Source of the DNA: Pseudomonas sp. PDM18
GTDB lineage: Bacteria > Pseudomonadota > Gammaproteobacteria > Pseudomonadales > Pseudomonadaceae
Direction of reading: 5' to 3'
NCBI RefSeq assembly: GCF_014852585.1
Contig: NZ_JACVBX010000014.1
Coordinates: forward strand, 1-64,000
DNA length: 64,000 nt
Part shown: piece by piece, positions 18,386 to 26,548 of the stretch
Numbering within the stretch: the stretch's first letter is position 1
How the letters are laid out: each line of letters opens with the position of its first letter
Notes under the pieces: model-generated
What the model saw: only the letters and a program-made list of their open reading frames with translations
The model's database searches: none
What the model was told of the DNA's origin: nothing
Position numbers and translations under genes: made by a program

Positions 18386-19773
18386 GCGCGAGCCGCCTTC
18401 AGGGCACGCTGGCGCTTGCGGCTGAACAGCCAGTAGACCGGCGAGACCACGCCCAGGCCGACCACCCAGGAGATGTCCGCACCGTTCATGGCCTGCGCGG
18501 CGGCGCCCGTGTAGAGCGCAGTGGACATGAACGGAACCTGCACCAGGATGCCGAGGATGTAACAGTTCACCGCGGTCCAGTTGAAGGTGCCGTAGATGCC
18601 GCCGTCACGACGGAAGAACGACAGCACGTCGTACTCGCCATGGGCGATCAGGTAGTAGTCGACCAGGTTGATCGCGCTCCAGGGCACCAGCACGTAGAGC
18701 AGCAGCAGGATGAAGTTGGTGTAGTTGGCCATGAAGTTGTCCTGGCCGAGCAGGGCGATGGTCAGCGAACCGCCGAACAGCGCCAGGGCGATCACCGCGC
18801 GCCAGCCGGCCTTGGCCGACCAGGCCGGGATCAGCGTCTGGCCGACGGTGATGGCCGAGAGGGTGCCGCAGTACAGGTTCATCGAGTTGGTGGCGGCGAT
18901 GCCGATGGAGAACACCGCGACCATGATGGCGCTGAAGCCGCCGGTCATCTCGATCAGGCCGGCGATGACGTCGCCCTCGCCCACCGACAGGCCGACCAGC
19001 ACGCCCAGCAGCATCGGCAGGATCGAGCCCAGGCAGCAGCCCCAGTAGCTCGACCAGAACGCGGTGCGCGAACCGGTGCCCTGCGGCATGTAGCGCGAGT
19101 AGTCGGAGACGTAGGGCGCATACGCTAATTGCCAAAGCGCGGCGATGGACAGCGCGCCGAGGAAGCCGGGGATGTTGTTCTCGTTACGCTCAAGCAGGTC
19201 CGCCGGCAGGCCGTGGACGAACACCAGCCAGAAGAAGCTGACCAGCAGCACCGCGCCGGACAGCCAGGACATCACGCGGGTGTAGCCGTGGATCAGGCGG
19301 TAGCCGAACACCGTGGCGATCACACTGATCGCGCCCACCAGCAGGATGCCGGTGTTGGTGCCGATCACCTCGAAGCGAGCATGCAGCGCCTGGCCGCCGA
19401 GCACCAGGTTGGAGGCGAAGAAGCCCAGGTACATGATCACCACCAGGGCGACCACCAGCAGGGAACCGAAAGAACCGAACTGGCCGCGGGTCTGCACCAT
19501 CTGCGGTACGCCCAGCTGCGGGCCCTGGGCCGAGTGCAGGGCCATGAACACGCCACCCACCAGGTTGCCGAGCACCAGCGCCAGCACGGCGGCGAAGAAT
19601 GGCAGCTTGAACACGGTGACCGCCAGGGCGCCGGTGACCACGGTCAGCAGCATGATGTTGCTGCCGAACCAGATGGTGAAGAGGTCGCGGGCGCGGCCGT
19701 GTCGTTCGTGCGCGGCGATGGGCTGGATGGTGCTCAGCTCCAGCGTCGTCGCCTGGTTTTGCGTCGTTGTCAT
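18382..19773 (-). CDS. NCS1-family permease (purine/cytosine permease type)
   Basis: The protein (463 residues from the ATG at 19773) has about twelve membrane segments. The N-terminal RARDLFTIWFGSNIMLLTVVTGAL, the WQLAYAPYVSDYSRYMP motif near the middle and the paired DYYLIAHGEYDV are NCS1 features. Such carriers import nucleobases, hydantoins, thiamin precursors or other small nitrogen compounds with Na+ or H+. It is coupled to the deacetylase gene, so it may import the acylated substrate. A GTG four codons upstream (19785) is an alternative start. The start region contains ACAATGACAACGAC, a CA-rich stretch that could bind Hfq/Crc. Confidence 0.88.
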   Translation of the reverse strand: MTTTQNQATTLELSTIQPIAAHERHGRARDLFTIWFGSNIMLLTVVTGALAVTVFKLPFFAAVLALVLGNLVGGVFMALHSAQGPQLGVPQMVQTRGQFGSFGSLLVVALVVIMYLGFFASNLVLGGQALHARFEVIGTNTGILLVGAISVIATVFGYRLIHGYTRVMSWLSGAVLLVSFFWLVFVHGLPADLLERNENNIPGFLGALSIAALWQLAYAPYVSDYSRYMPQGTGSRTAFWSSYWGCCLGSILPMLLGVLVGLSVGEGDVIAGLIEMTGGFSAIMVAVFSIGIAATNSMNLYCGTLSAITVGQTLIPAWSAKAGWRAVIALALFGGSLTIALLGQDNFMANYTNFILLLLYVLVPWSAINLVDYYLIAHGEYDVLSFFRRDGGIYGTFNWTAVNCYILGILVQVPFMSTALYTGAAAQAMNGADISWVVGLGVVSPVYWLFSRKRQRALKAARA

Positions 19774-19839
19774 TGTGTTTCTCACGCGTCGTTGGCAAGG
19801 CAGGCCCGGCGCGAGCGCCGGGCTTGGATCAGGAAAGGA

Positions 19840-20886
19840 TCAGCGGGCGGCCCAGGCGTTGAAGCGCTGTTCCAGCTCTTCGCCGTGGTCGACCCAGAAG
19901 GCCGCGTCCACCGAGCGGGCGCCTTCGAGGTTGGCCGGCGCGGTGGGCAGCGCGTCGCGCACGTCCGCCGGCAGCAGGTCCAGCGTGCCCTTGTGCACCG
20001 GGCCGTAGGGGATGTTCTCGGAGAAGGTTTTCTGGGTCTGCGGCTGGCTGGCGAAGGCGATGAACTTCTCGGCCAGCGCCTTGTTCGGCGTGCCCTTCAC
20101 CACGGCCCAGTATTCCGGGTCGTACAGGCTGCCCGGCCAGACGATGCCCAGCTTCACGCCTTCCTTCTGCGCGGCAGCGATGCGGCCGTTGTAGGCGGCG
20201 CTCATCACCACGTCACCGGCGGCCAGCCACTGCGGCGGTTGCGCGCCGGCTTCCCACCACTGGATATTGCCCTTGAGCTGGTCGAGCTTGGCGAAGGCGC
20301 GATCGACGCCTTCCTTGGTGCCGAGCACCGTGTAGAGATCTTCCTGTTTCACGCCGTCGGCCAGCAGGGCGATTTCCAGGGTGTACTTGGCGCCCTTGCG
20401 CAGGCCGCGCTTGCCCGGGTACTCGGCGGTGTTCCAGAAGTCGGCCCAGGATTGCGGGGCCTTGGCGACCTTGGCGCCGTTGTAGGCCATGACCATGGAC
20501 CAGACATAGGTGGCCACGCCGCACTCGCTGAGGGTGCCGGGGACGAAGTTCTTCTCGTCGCCGATGGCCGCCGGGTCGATGCGTTCGAACAGGCCTTCCT
20601 CGCAGCCGCGCAGCAGCTCGGGGCTTTCCACCTCGACCACGTCCCAGGTGACCTTGCCGACATCGACCATGGCCTTCACCTTGGCCATCTCGCCGTTGTA
20701 CTCGCCGGCGACGATCTTGCCGGCGCCGCTGGCCTCGAAGGGCTTGAAGTAGGCCTGCTCCTGGGCCGCCTTGGTGGCGCCGCCGAAGGAGATGACGGTG
20801 ATGCTTTGGGGCTGTGCATTAACGCTGCCGACAGCGGCAGCAAGGGCACAGGTGATGGAGATGCGCGTGAGCAAGGACACTTTCAT
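19840..20886 (-). CDS. ABC transporter periplasmic binding protein, PotD/PotF-like
   Basis: The 348-residue protein has a signal peptide (about residues 1-24, ending SVNAQ). The mature part fits the spermidine/putrescine binding group: ITVISFGGATKAAQEQAYFKPFEASGAG at the start, KVTWDVVEVESPELLRGCEEGLFERID, and WWEAGAQPPQWLAAGDVVMSAAYNGR. It would bind a polyamine-like ligand in the periplasm. No ABC permease or ATPase gene lies in the window, so it must use components from elsewhere or act as a sensor. It sits between the permease and aminotransferase genes. Confidence 0.88.
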   Translation of the reverse strand: MKVSLLTRISITCALAAAVGSVNAQPQSITVISFGGATKAAQEQAYFKPFEASGAGKIVAGEYNGEMAKVKAMVDVGKVTWDVVEVESPELLRGCEEGLFERIDPAAIGDEKNFVPGTLSECGVATYVWSMVMAYNGAKVAKAPQSWADFWNTAEYPGKRGLRKGAKYTLEIALLADGVKQEDLYTVLGTKEGVDRAFAKLDQLKGNIQWWEAGAQPPQWLAAGDVVMSAAYNGRIAAAQKEGVKLGIVWPGSLYDPEYWAVVKGTPNKALAEKFIAFASQPQTQKTFSENIPYGPVHKGTLDLLPADVRDALPTAPANLEGARSVDAAFWVDHGEELEQRFNAWAAR

Positions 20887-20911
20887 GGAACGACTCCCAC
20901 AGCCGGATTGG

Positions 20912-20925
20912 CGTTGTTGTGTTGC
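20912..20925 (-). promoter_or_regulatory. CA-rich Hfq/Crc-type site upstream of the binding-protein gene
   Basis: On the minus strand the leader reads GCAACACAACAACG about 26 bases before the ATG. This resembles the AANAANAA (CA) motif through which Hfq and Crc block translation of catabolic mRNAs in Pseudomonas. It is a short motif, but an even better one precedes the aldehyde dehydrogenase gene of the same cluster. Confidence 0.4.
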
Positions 20926-21017
20926 TGGGCAGTACCCCCGGCCAGAAGCCGGGCAAAAGGGTTCCATCGCGCGGGCGTCTTTGCGCTCGCGGCGTTGTTA
21001 TCAGGTATTCGTGGAGC

Positions 21018-21054
21018 CGTAGGGCGGATAACGCTGGCGCGTTATGCGCCCTAC
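21018..21054. repeat. Palindromic repeat, GTAGGGCG / CGCCCTAC family
   Basis: CCGTAGGGCGGATAACGC and GCGTTATGCGCCCTAC form a compact hairpin. It lies between the aminotransferase stop and the binding-protein leader and may reduce read-through between the two genes. Confidence 0.8.
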
Positions 21055-21070
21055 AGTCGGCTCCGGCGCC

Positions 21071-22453
21071 TTACAGCACGCCGATTTCCTGGGCCGTGCG
21101 GTCGACCGCGCGGCGGGTCTTGTCGACCAGCTCGTCGATCTCGGCACGGCCGGCGACCAGCGCCGGGGCCATGATCATGCGGCCGAGGGTGGAACGGATG
21201 ATCACGCCCTCCTCGAAGCCGATGGTGCGGCAGCGCCAGGCGATGTCGTTCTCGTTGTCGAAGCGCTTGCGGGTCGCCTTGTCCTGGACGAACTGCAGCG
21301 CGGCGACGAAGCCGGTGCCCTGGATGTCGCCCACCAGCGGGTGGTTGCCGAAGACTTCGCGCAGGCACTGCTGCAGGTACGGGCCGGTGTCGTTCTTCAC
21401 CGCATTCACCCAGCCCTCTTCGCGCAGCGCGCGCAGGTTGGCCACCGCCACCGCTGCCGCCACCGGGTGGCCGGAGTAGGTCAGACCGTGGGCGAACACG
21501 CCGCCCTCTTCCACCAGCGCCTGGGCGATGCGCTTGCTCAGCACCAGGCCGCCCATGGGGATGTAGCCGCTGGTCAGGCCCTTGGCGATGGACAGGGTGT
21601 CGGGCTGGAAGCCGAAGTGCTGGTGGGCGAACCACTCGCCGGTGCGGCCGAAGCCGCCGATCACTTCGTCGGCGCACAGCAGCACGTCGTACTGACGGCA
21701 GATGCGCTGGATTTCCGGCCAGTAGCTTTCCGGCGGGAAGATCATGCCGCCAGCACCCTGGAAGGGCTCGGCGATGAAGCCGGCGACGTTGTCGGCGCCC
21801 AGCTCGAGGATCTTCTCTTCCAGCTGCAGGGCGCAGCGACGGCCGAATTCGGCCGGGGTCAGGTCACCGCCGGCGGCGAAGAAGTAGGGCTCGTCGATGT
21901 GCGCGATGTCCGGGATCAGGCCGCCCATCTCGTGCATGAACTTCATGCCGCCCAGCGCGGTGGCTGCCAGGGTGGAGCCGTGGTAGCCGTTCCAGCGGCC
22001 GATCATGATCTTCTTCTGCGGCTTACCTTCGATCTGCCAGAAGCGGCGCACGGTGCGGATCAGCACCTCGTTGGCCTCGGAGCCGGAGTTGGTGTAGATC
22101 GCGTGGCTGTAGTGGTCGGGCAGCAGGCTGAAGAGGGTCTCGGAGAGTTCGATCACCGCCGGGTGAGTGGTGTGGAAGAACATGTTGTAGTACGGCAGCT
22201 CGTCCAGCTGGGCGGTGGCGGCGGCGGTCAGGTCCTTGCGGCCGTAGCCCAGGTTGGTGCACCACAGGCCGGACATGCCGTCGATGTACTTGTTGCCATC
22301 GTTGTCCCAGAGGTGCAGGCCTTCGCCACGCACCATTACGCGCGGGCCTTCGGCGTTCAGCGCCTTCTGGTCGAGGAAGGCATGGATGTGGTGGGCCGCG
22401 TCCGCTTTCTGGTATTCGCGGGTATCACGTGGCGCGCGGGTCTTGTCGGTCAT
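21071..22453 (-). CDS. Class III aminotransferase, putrescine-pyruvate type (SpuC-like)
   Basis: The 460-residue PLP enzyme has its catalytic lysine at K291 in SIAKGLTSGYIPMGG and the cofactor aspartate at D262 in ADEVIGGFGRTG. The phosphate loop is NSGSEANE (122-129). The overall sequence, including the DELPYYNMFFHTTHPAV segment, resembles SpuC and other diamine or omega-amino acid:pyruvate transaminases. It would convert a diamine to an aminoaldehyde with pyruvate as acceptor in the cytosol. A GGAGAAAG site precedes the ATG. The aldehyde product would be the substrate of the dehydrogenase encoded just upstream. Confidence 0.92.
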   Translation of the reverse strand: MTDKTRAPRDTREYQKADAAHHIHAFLDQKALNAEGPRVMVRGEGLHLWDNDGNKYIDGMSGLWCTNLGYGRKDLTAAATAQLDELPYYNMFFHTTHPAVIELSETLFSLLPDHYSHAIYTNSGSEANEVLIRTVRRFWQIEGKPQKKIMIGRWNGYHGSTLAATALGGMKFMHEMGGLIPDIAHIDEPYFFAAGGDLTPAEFGRRCALQLEEKILELGADNVAGFIAEPFQGAGGMIFPPESYWPEIQRICRQYDVLLCADEVIGGFGRTGEWFAHQHFGFQPDTLSIAKGLTSGYIPMGGLVLSKRIAQALVEEGGVFAHGLTYSGHPVAAAVAVANLRALREEGWVNAVKNDTGPYLQQCLREVFGNHPLVGDIQGTGFVAALQFVQDKATRKRFDNENDIAWRCRTIGFEEGVIIRSTLGRMIMAPALVAGRAEIDELVDKTRRAVDRTAQEIGVL

Positions 22454-22625
22454 CGACTTTCTCCTCTATCCCTCGGCGGTGCTCCGGCAGCCGGCCTGAG
22501 GGGTCTTCAGGGGATCGAGGGCGACGGACTTACCTAGGCAGTCTCACCGGCCGTCTCGAACGGTTCGGTTAGGAATTCGGGTGTTGCTCAGGTGCCGGGC
22601 GCGACCCCGGCGGCCTGTCTTTCAT

Positions 22626-24119
22626 TCAGTCGCGCAGCTGGAACCAGGTGGTCTTGAGCTGCGTGTATTTATCGAAGGAATGCAGCGAGAGGTCGCGGCC
22701 AAAGCCCGACTGCTTGCCGCCACCGAACGGAATCGCCGGGTCCAGCGCGTCCACGGTGTTCACCGACACGGTGCCGGCGTTCAACTTGCGCGCCACGCGG
22801 TGGGCGCGGTGCAGGTCGTCGCTCCACAGGGAGGCGGCGAGGCCGTAGATGCTGTCGTTGGCCAGGCGCACGGCTTCTTCTTCGCTGTCGAAGGGGATGA
22901 CTGCAAGCACCGGGCCGAACACTTCGTCGCGGGCCAGGGATTGCTCCGGGCGCACGCCGGTGAAGATGGTCGGTTCGATGAAGTTGTCCGAGCCGTTGAA
23001 GCTCAGCTGGCGGCCACCGCAGGCGAGCTGCGCGCCGTCGCTCTGGGCGCGGTCGATGCAGGCCATGATGCCGGCAGTCTGCTTGTTGTCGACGATGGAG
23101 CCGGCGCGGCTGGCCGGGTCCAGCGGGTCGCCCGGCGCCCAGTCGCGAGCCTTGGCGATCAGGCGTTCGACGAACTCGTCGTGGATCGAACGCTCCACCA
23201 GCAGGCGCGAGTTGGCCGAGCAGACTTCGCCCTGGTTGAAGAAGATACCGAAGGCGGCCTTCTCGGCGGCGAGGTCGAGGTCGCGGCAGTCGGCAAACAC
23301 CAGGTTCGGGCTCTTGCCACCGCATTCCAGCCAGACCTGCTTGAGGTTGGACTGCGCGGAATACTGCATGAAGTACTTGCCGACCTGGGTCGAACCGGTG
23401 AACACCAAGGCGTCCACATCCGGGTGCAGGCCCAGCGCCTTGCCGGCGGCTTCACCCAGGCCCGGCACGACGTTCAGCACGCCTTCGGGGATGCCGGCTT
23501 CCAGCGCCAGCTCGGCCAGACGCAGGGCCGAGAACGGCGACTGCTCGGCGGGCTTGAGCACCACGGAGTTGCCGGCAGCCAGCGCGGGCGCCAGCTTCCA
23601 GGCGGCCATGTCGAGGGGGAAGTTCCACGGCACCACGGCGCCGATCACGCCCAGCGGCGTGCGGGTGATGGTGGCCAGGGCGTTCTGCGCGGTCGGGGCG
23701 ACCTGGTCGTAGAGCTTGTCGAGGCTTTCGGCGTACCAGGAGAACACGCCAGCGGCGCCGGGCACGTCGATGTTCCAGGCGTCCATCACCGGCTTGCCCA
23801 TGTTCAGGGTGTCGAGCAGGGCCAGTTCGTCGCGGTGGGCCATCATCAGCTCGGCGAGCCTCTGCAGCACGGCCTTGCGCTCACGCGGCGCCATGCGTGC
23901 CCACGGGCCGGTCTCGAAGGCCTGGCGGGCGACGCGCACGGCGGCGTCGACTTCGGCCGCGCCACAGGCGGCGACATTGGCCAGCAGGCGATTGGTCGCC
24001 GGGTCGATGGCGGCAAAGGTCGCGCCATCCTGTGCAGTCACGCGGCGGCCGCCGATCAGCGCGCTGTCGATGAAAGTCTGCCGGGCAGCACGCTGCCGCC
24101 AATCGTTGAGCTTGTACAC
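22626..24119 (-). CDS. Aldehyde dehydrogenase, PuuC/KauB-like
   Basis: The protein (497 residues from the GTG at 24119) is a complete NAD-dependent aldehyde dehydrogenase. The general base is E265 in WLECGGKSP and the nucleophile C300 in FNQGEVCSANSR; the cofactor motif FTGSTQVGK is near 240-248. The start MYKLNDWRQRA and the family features match PuuC/KauB, which oxidise gamma-aminobutyraldehyde-type products of polyamine degradation. The GTG start is supported by AGGAG seven bases upstream; a longer in-frame reading lacks such support. An AACAACAAC motif 33-44 bases upstream suggests Hfq/Crc repression. Confidence 0.93.
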   Translation of the reverse strand: MYKLNDWRQRAARQTFIDSALIGGRRVTAQDGATFAAIDPATNRLLANVAACGAAEVDAAVRVARQAFETGPWARMAPRERKAVLQRLAELMMAHRDELALLDTLNMGKPVMDAWNIDVPGAAGVFSWYAESLDKLYDQVAPTAQNALATITRTPLGVIGAVVPWNFPLDMAAWKLAPALAAGNSVVLKPAEQSPFSALRLAELALEAGIPEGVLNVVPGLGEAAGKALGLHPDVDALVFTGSTQVGKYFMQYSAQSNLKQVWLECGGKSPNLVFADCRDLDLAAEKAAFGIFFNQGEVCSANSRLLVERSIHDEFVERLIAKARDWAPGDPLDPASRAGSIVDNKQTAGIMACIDRAQSDGAQLACGGRQLSFNGSDNFIEPTIFTGVRPEQSLARDEVFGPVLAVIPFDSEEEAVRLANDSIYGLAASLWSDDLHRAHRVARKLNAGTVSVNTVDALDPAIPFGGGKQSGFGRDLSLHSFDKYTQLKTTWFQLRD

Positions 24120-24151
24120 CAGGGCACTCCTGCTTCGCTCGCCCTCGAGGG

Positions 24152-24164
24152 ACGTTGTTGTTCG
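24152..24164 (-). promoter_or_regulatory. CA motif (Hfq/Crc-type) in the aldehyde dehydrogenase leader
   Basis: The minus strand reads CGAACAACAACGTC, containing the AACAACAA core that Hfq/Crc bind on catabolic mRNAs in Pseudomonas. It is 33-45 bases upstream of the GTG start. An AT-rich stretch around 24200-24235 with CATATAT could hold the promoter. Confidence 0.5.
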
Positions 24165-24314
24165 AATGTGGATTGGATGGTCGCCCAAGGCCTTGCCAAG
24201 GAAAATTATTAAATTTGTCTTCGGGATATATGAAAAAGCTGGGCAGCCACGCACCGGCCCGGTGCATGGCGCACCATCACGGTGCGCGCCTGCGCACCGC
24301 TGCAGGGCCCGTAT

Positions 24315-25112
24315 TCAGCGGGTCAGCGCGTCGTAAAGCTCGGGGCGACGGCACGGCAGGTAGGGGAAAGTGCCGGCCTGGCGGGCGCGCTGCTGCGGGT
24401 CCAGATCGACGATCAGCAGACTCTCCGCGGGCCCGGCGGCAGCCAGGCGTTCACCGTCCGGCGCGACGATGCAGGAGCCACCGAGGAAGGCCAGCCCGTC
24501 TTCCACGCCGCAGTGGTTGCAGTAGGCGACGAACAGCTGGTTCTCCACCGCCCGTGCCGGAACTATCACCCCCGGCACCGCGCCGTATTCGGGCGTCAGC
24601 GCGGTGGGAATGAGGATCAGCCCGGCGCCGTTCAGCGCGTGGGTGCGCACCGCCTCGGGGTACTCCACGTCGAAGCAGATCAGCAGGCCGATGCGCCAGC
24701 CGGCGTAGTCGAACGGCGCTTCCAGCACATCGCCGGCGCTGAACACCTCGCGTTCCATGGCACCGAACAGGTGCGCCTTGCGGTAGTGGCCCAGCGCGCT
24801 GCCGGACGGGCCGATCACCTGCACCGAGTTGTAAGGCTTGCCGCCCTGGGGATGGCGCTCGGCGTAACCGTAGGCGATGGCCAGCCCGAAGCGCTGCGCC
24901 AGCTCGCCGATGCGCCCGGCCGACGGCCCGTCCGCCGCTTCGGCCAGCTCGTTCATGCGCTGCGGCACGTTGTAGCCGCCCAGCCATAGCTCCGGGCAGA
25001 GCAGCAGTTGCGCGCCGGCGGCGGCCGCGGCGCCGGCCTGGCGCTCCAGTTGGTCGAGGTTGCCGGCGACATCGCCGGGGAGGCCGCAGGTCTGCCAAAG
25101 GGCCATACGCAT
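24315..25112 (-). CDS. Carbon-nitrogen hydrolase (nitrilase superfamily)
   Basis: The 265-residue enzyme has the nitrilase-superfamily triad E41 (LLLCPELWLGGY), K112 (YRKAHLF) and C146 (LLICFDVEYPE). Its length and motifs fit small amidases such as N-carbamoylputrescine amidase-like or omega-amidase enzymes. In this cluster it might release an amine or acid from an amide or ureido intermediate. It is the first minus-strand gene, divergent from the LysR gene, about 200 bases upstream of the dehydrogenase. The start at 25112 has a GGAG eight bases upstream. Substrate is inferred from neighbours only. Confidence 0.9.
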   Translation of the reverse strand: MRMALWQTCGLPGDVAGNLDQLERQAGAAAAAGAQLLLCPELWLGGYNVPQRMNELAEAADGPSAGRIGELAQRFGLAIAYGYAERHPQGGKPYNSVQVIGPSGSALGHYRKAHLFGAMEREVFSAGDVLEAPFDYAGWRIGLLICFDVEYPEAVRTHALNGAGLILIPTALTPEYGAVPGVIVPARAVENQLFVAYCNHCGVEDGLAFLGGSCIVAPDGERLAAAGPAESLLIVDLDPQQRARQAGTFPYLPCRRPELYDALTR

Positions 25113-25316
25113 GAGCTTTACTCCAGGCTGCGTGTACGGGATTTGCAGGGCGTTTTCACGCACTGCGCTGGAGTATGCTCGCGCCCGGAGGGTCGCAGCA
25201 GGCGGCCAAGGCCATGAAAAATGTGGTCCCCGGCGAGGAAAATCTTCGCCATGGGCCGCCCCCGCCGGCCGGCCCAACGCGGTATCTTGTATAAAAAAGC
25301 ATCAACGAGGCGTGCA

Positions 25317-26225
25317 GTGGCTTCCTATACCTTGCGGCAATTGAAGTATTTCGTGACCACCGTGGAATGCGGCAGCGTAGCCGAGGCGTCGCGCAAGCTG
25401 TACATCGCGCAGCCGTCCATTTCCACGGCGATCAAGGGGCTGGAAGAAAGCTTCGGCGTGCAGTTGTTCATCCGCCACCACGCCCAGGGCGTGTCGCTCA
25501 CCCCCAGCGGCGCGCGCTTCTACCGCAAGGCGCAGGAACTGCTGCGCATGGCCCACGAATTCGAGCAGAACGCCCTCGCCGACAACGACGTGGTGGCCGG
25601 GCAGATCGACATCGGCTGCTTCGAGACGGTCGCCCCGCTCTACCTGCCGCGCCTGATCTCGGGCTTCCGCGAACGCTATCCCGGCGTGGAAATCCGCATC
25701 AGCGATGGCGAGCAACAAGAGCTGGTGCAGGGCTTGACCGCCGGCCGCTTCGACCTGGCGCTGCTCTACGAGCACGACCTCGACGCCACCATCTCCACCG
25801 ACCCGCTGATGCCCGCCCAGCGCCCCTACGCACTGCTGCCGGAGAACCACCGCTTCGCCAAGCAGGACAAGGTTTCCCTGCGCGACCTGGTGCTGGAGCC
25901 GATGATCCTGCTGGACGTGCAGCCCAGCCGCACCTACTTCGTGCGCATCTTTGAGGAACTGGGGCTGAACCCGCACATCGCCTTCAGCTCGCCGTCGATC
26001 GAGATGGTGCGCGGCATGGTCGGCCAGGGTTTCGGCTTCTCCCTGCTGGTCACCCGCCCGCATTCCGAGTGCACCTACGACGGCAAGAAGGTGGTGACGG
26101 TGGACGTCGCCGAAGAGGTCAGCACCTCCGGCCTGGTCGCCGCGTGGCTCAAGCGCGCCCAGCTGACCAAGCCGGCGCAGCTGTTCGTCGACTTTGCGCG
26201 GGAGGAGTTGAGCGGGAAGCACTGA
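25317..26225 (+). CDS. LysR-family transcriptional regulator of the amine cluster
   Basis: The 302-residue protein has an N-terminal winged helix (about residues 4-62: LRQLKYFVTTVECGSVAEASRKLYIAQPSISTAIKGLEESFG) and the LysR substrate-binding domain behind it. I use the GTG at 25317, which has GAGG seven bases upstream and gives the standard LysR length; an earlier in-frame ATG gives a long basic extension. It is divergent from the amidase gene, the usual place for a LysR activator of the opposite operon. A likely promoter region contains CTTGTATAAAAAAG just upstream. Confidence 0.9.
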   Translation: MASYTLRQLKYFVTTVECGSVAEASRKLYIAQPSISTAIKGLEESFGVQLFIRHHAQGVSLTPSGARFYRKAQELLRMAHEFEQNALADNDVVAGQIDIGCFETVAPLYLPRLISGFRERYPGVEIRISDGEQQELVQGLTAGRFDLALLYEHDLDATISTDPLMPAQRPYALLPENHRFAKQDKVSLRDLVLEPMILLDVQPSRTYFVRIFEELGLNPHIAFSSPSIEMVRGMVGQGFGFSLLVTRPHSECTYDGKKVVTVDVAEEVSTSGLVAAWLKRAQLTKPAQLFVDFAREELSGKH

Positions 26226-26548
26226 GGCTGCTTTTCGCCTTTCGCTTTTCGTAGGACCGAGGGGGACACCTAGTCCTTGCTCGCGAATCACCCAACCTCC
26301 TGTGCGATGGCCTGCCCTCACCCTAACCCTCTCCCAGAGTGACAGGGGACAATTGGGCAGGCTCTGAAAGCTCGGCGCTCGCCGGCTGACTCCATAAACG
26401 ACCCAGCCCTGCGGACGGCCCCCTCTCCCACCGGGAGAGGGCTGGGGTGAGGGAAAAGCCCAAACACCGAGCCCTCCCGTCACTCCCCGTGCCCCGCGCC
26501 GACATCCGGGGTTACAATCTCGCCCCCAATCCGCAATGCCTTCCCCCC
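26226..26548. repeat. Intergenic repeat cluster
   Basis: No gene is seen in these 323 bases. 26251-26289 is a REP fragment (GTAGGACCGAGGGGGACACC ... TTGCTCGCGAAT), the same truncated type as 47462-47501. 26310-26345 and 26420-26456 are two halves of a CCCTCACCC ... GGGAGAGGG palindrome pair. The segment between them has no recognisable feature. It separates a LysR gene from a DUF5924 gene on the same strand. Confidence 0.7.
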
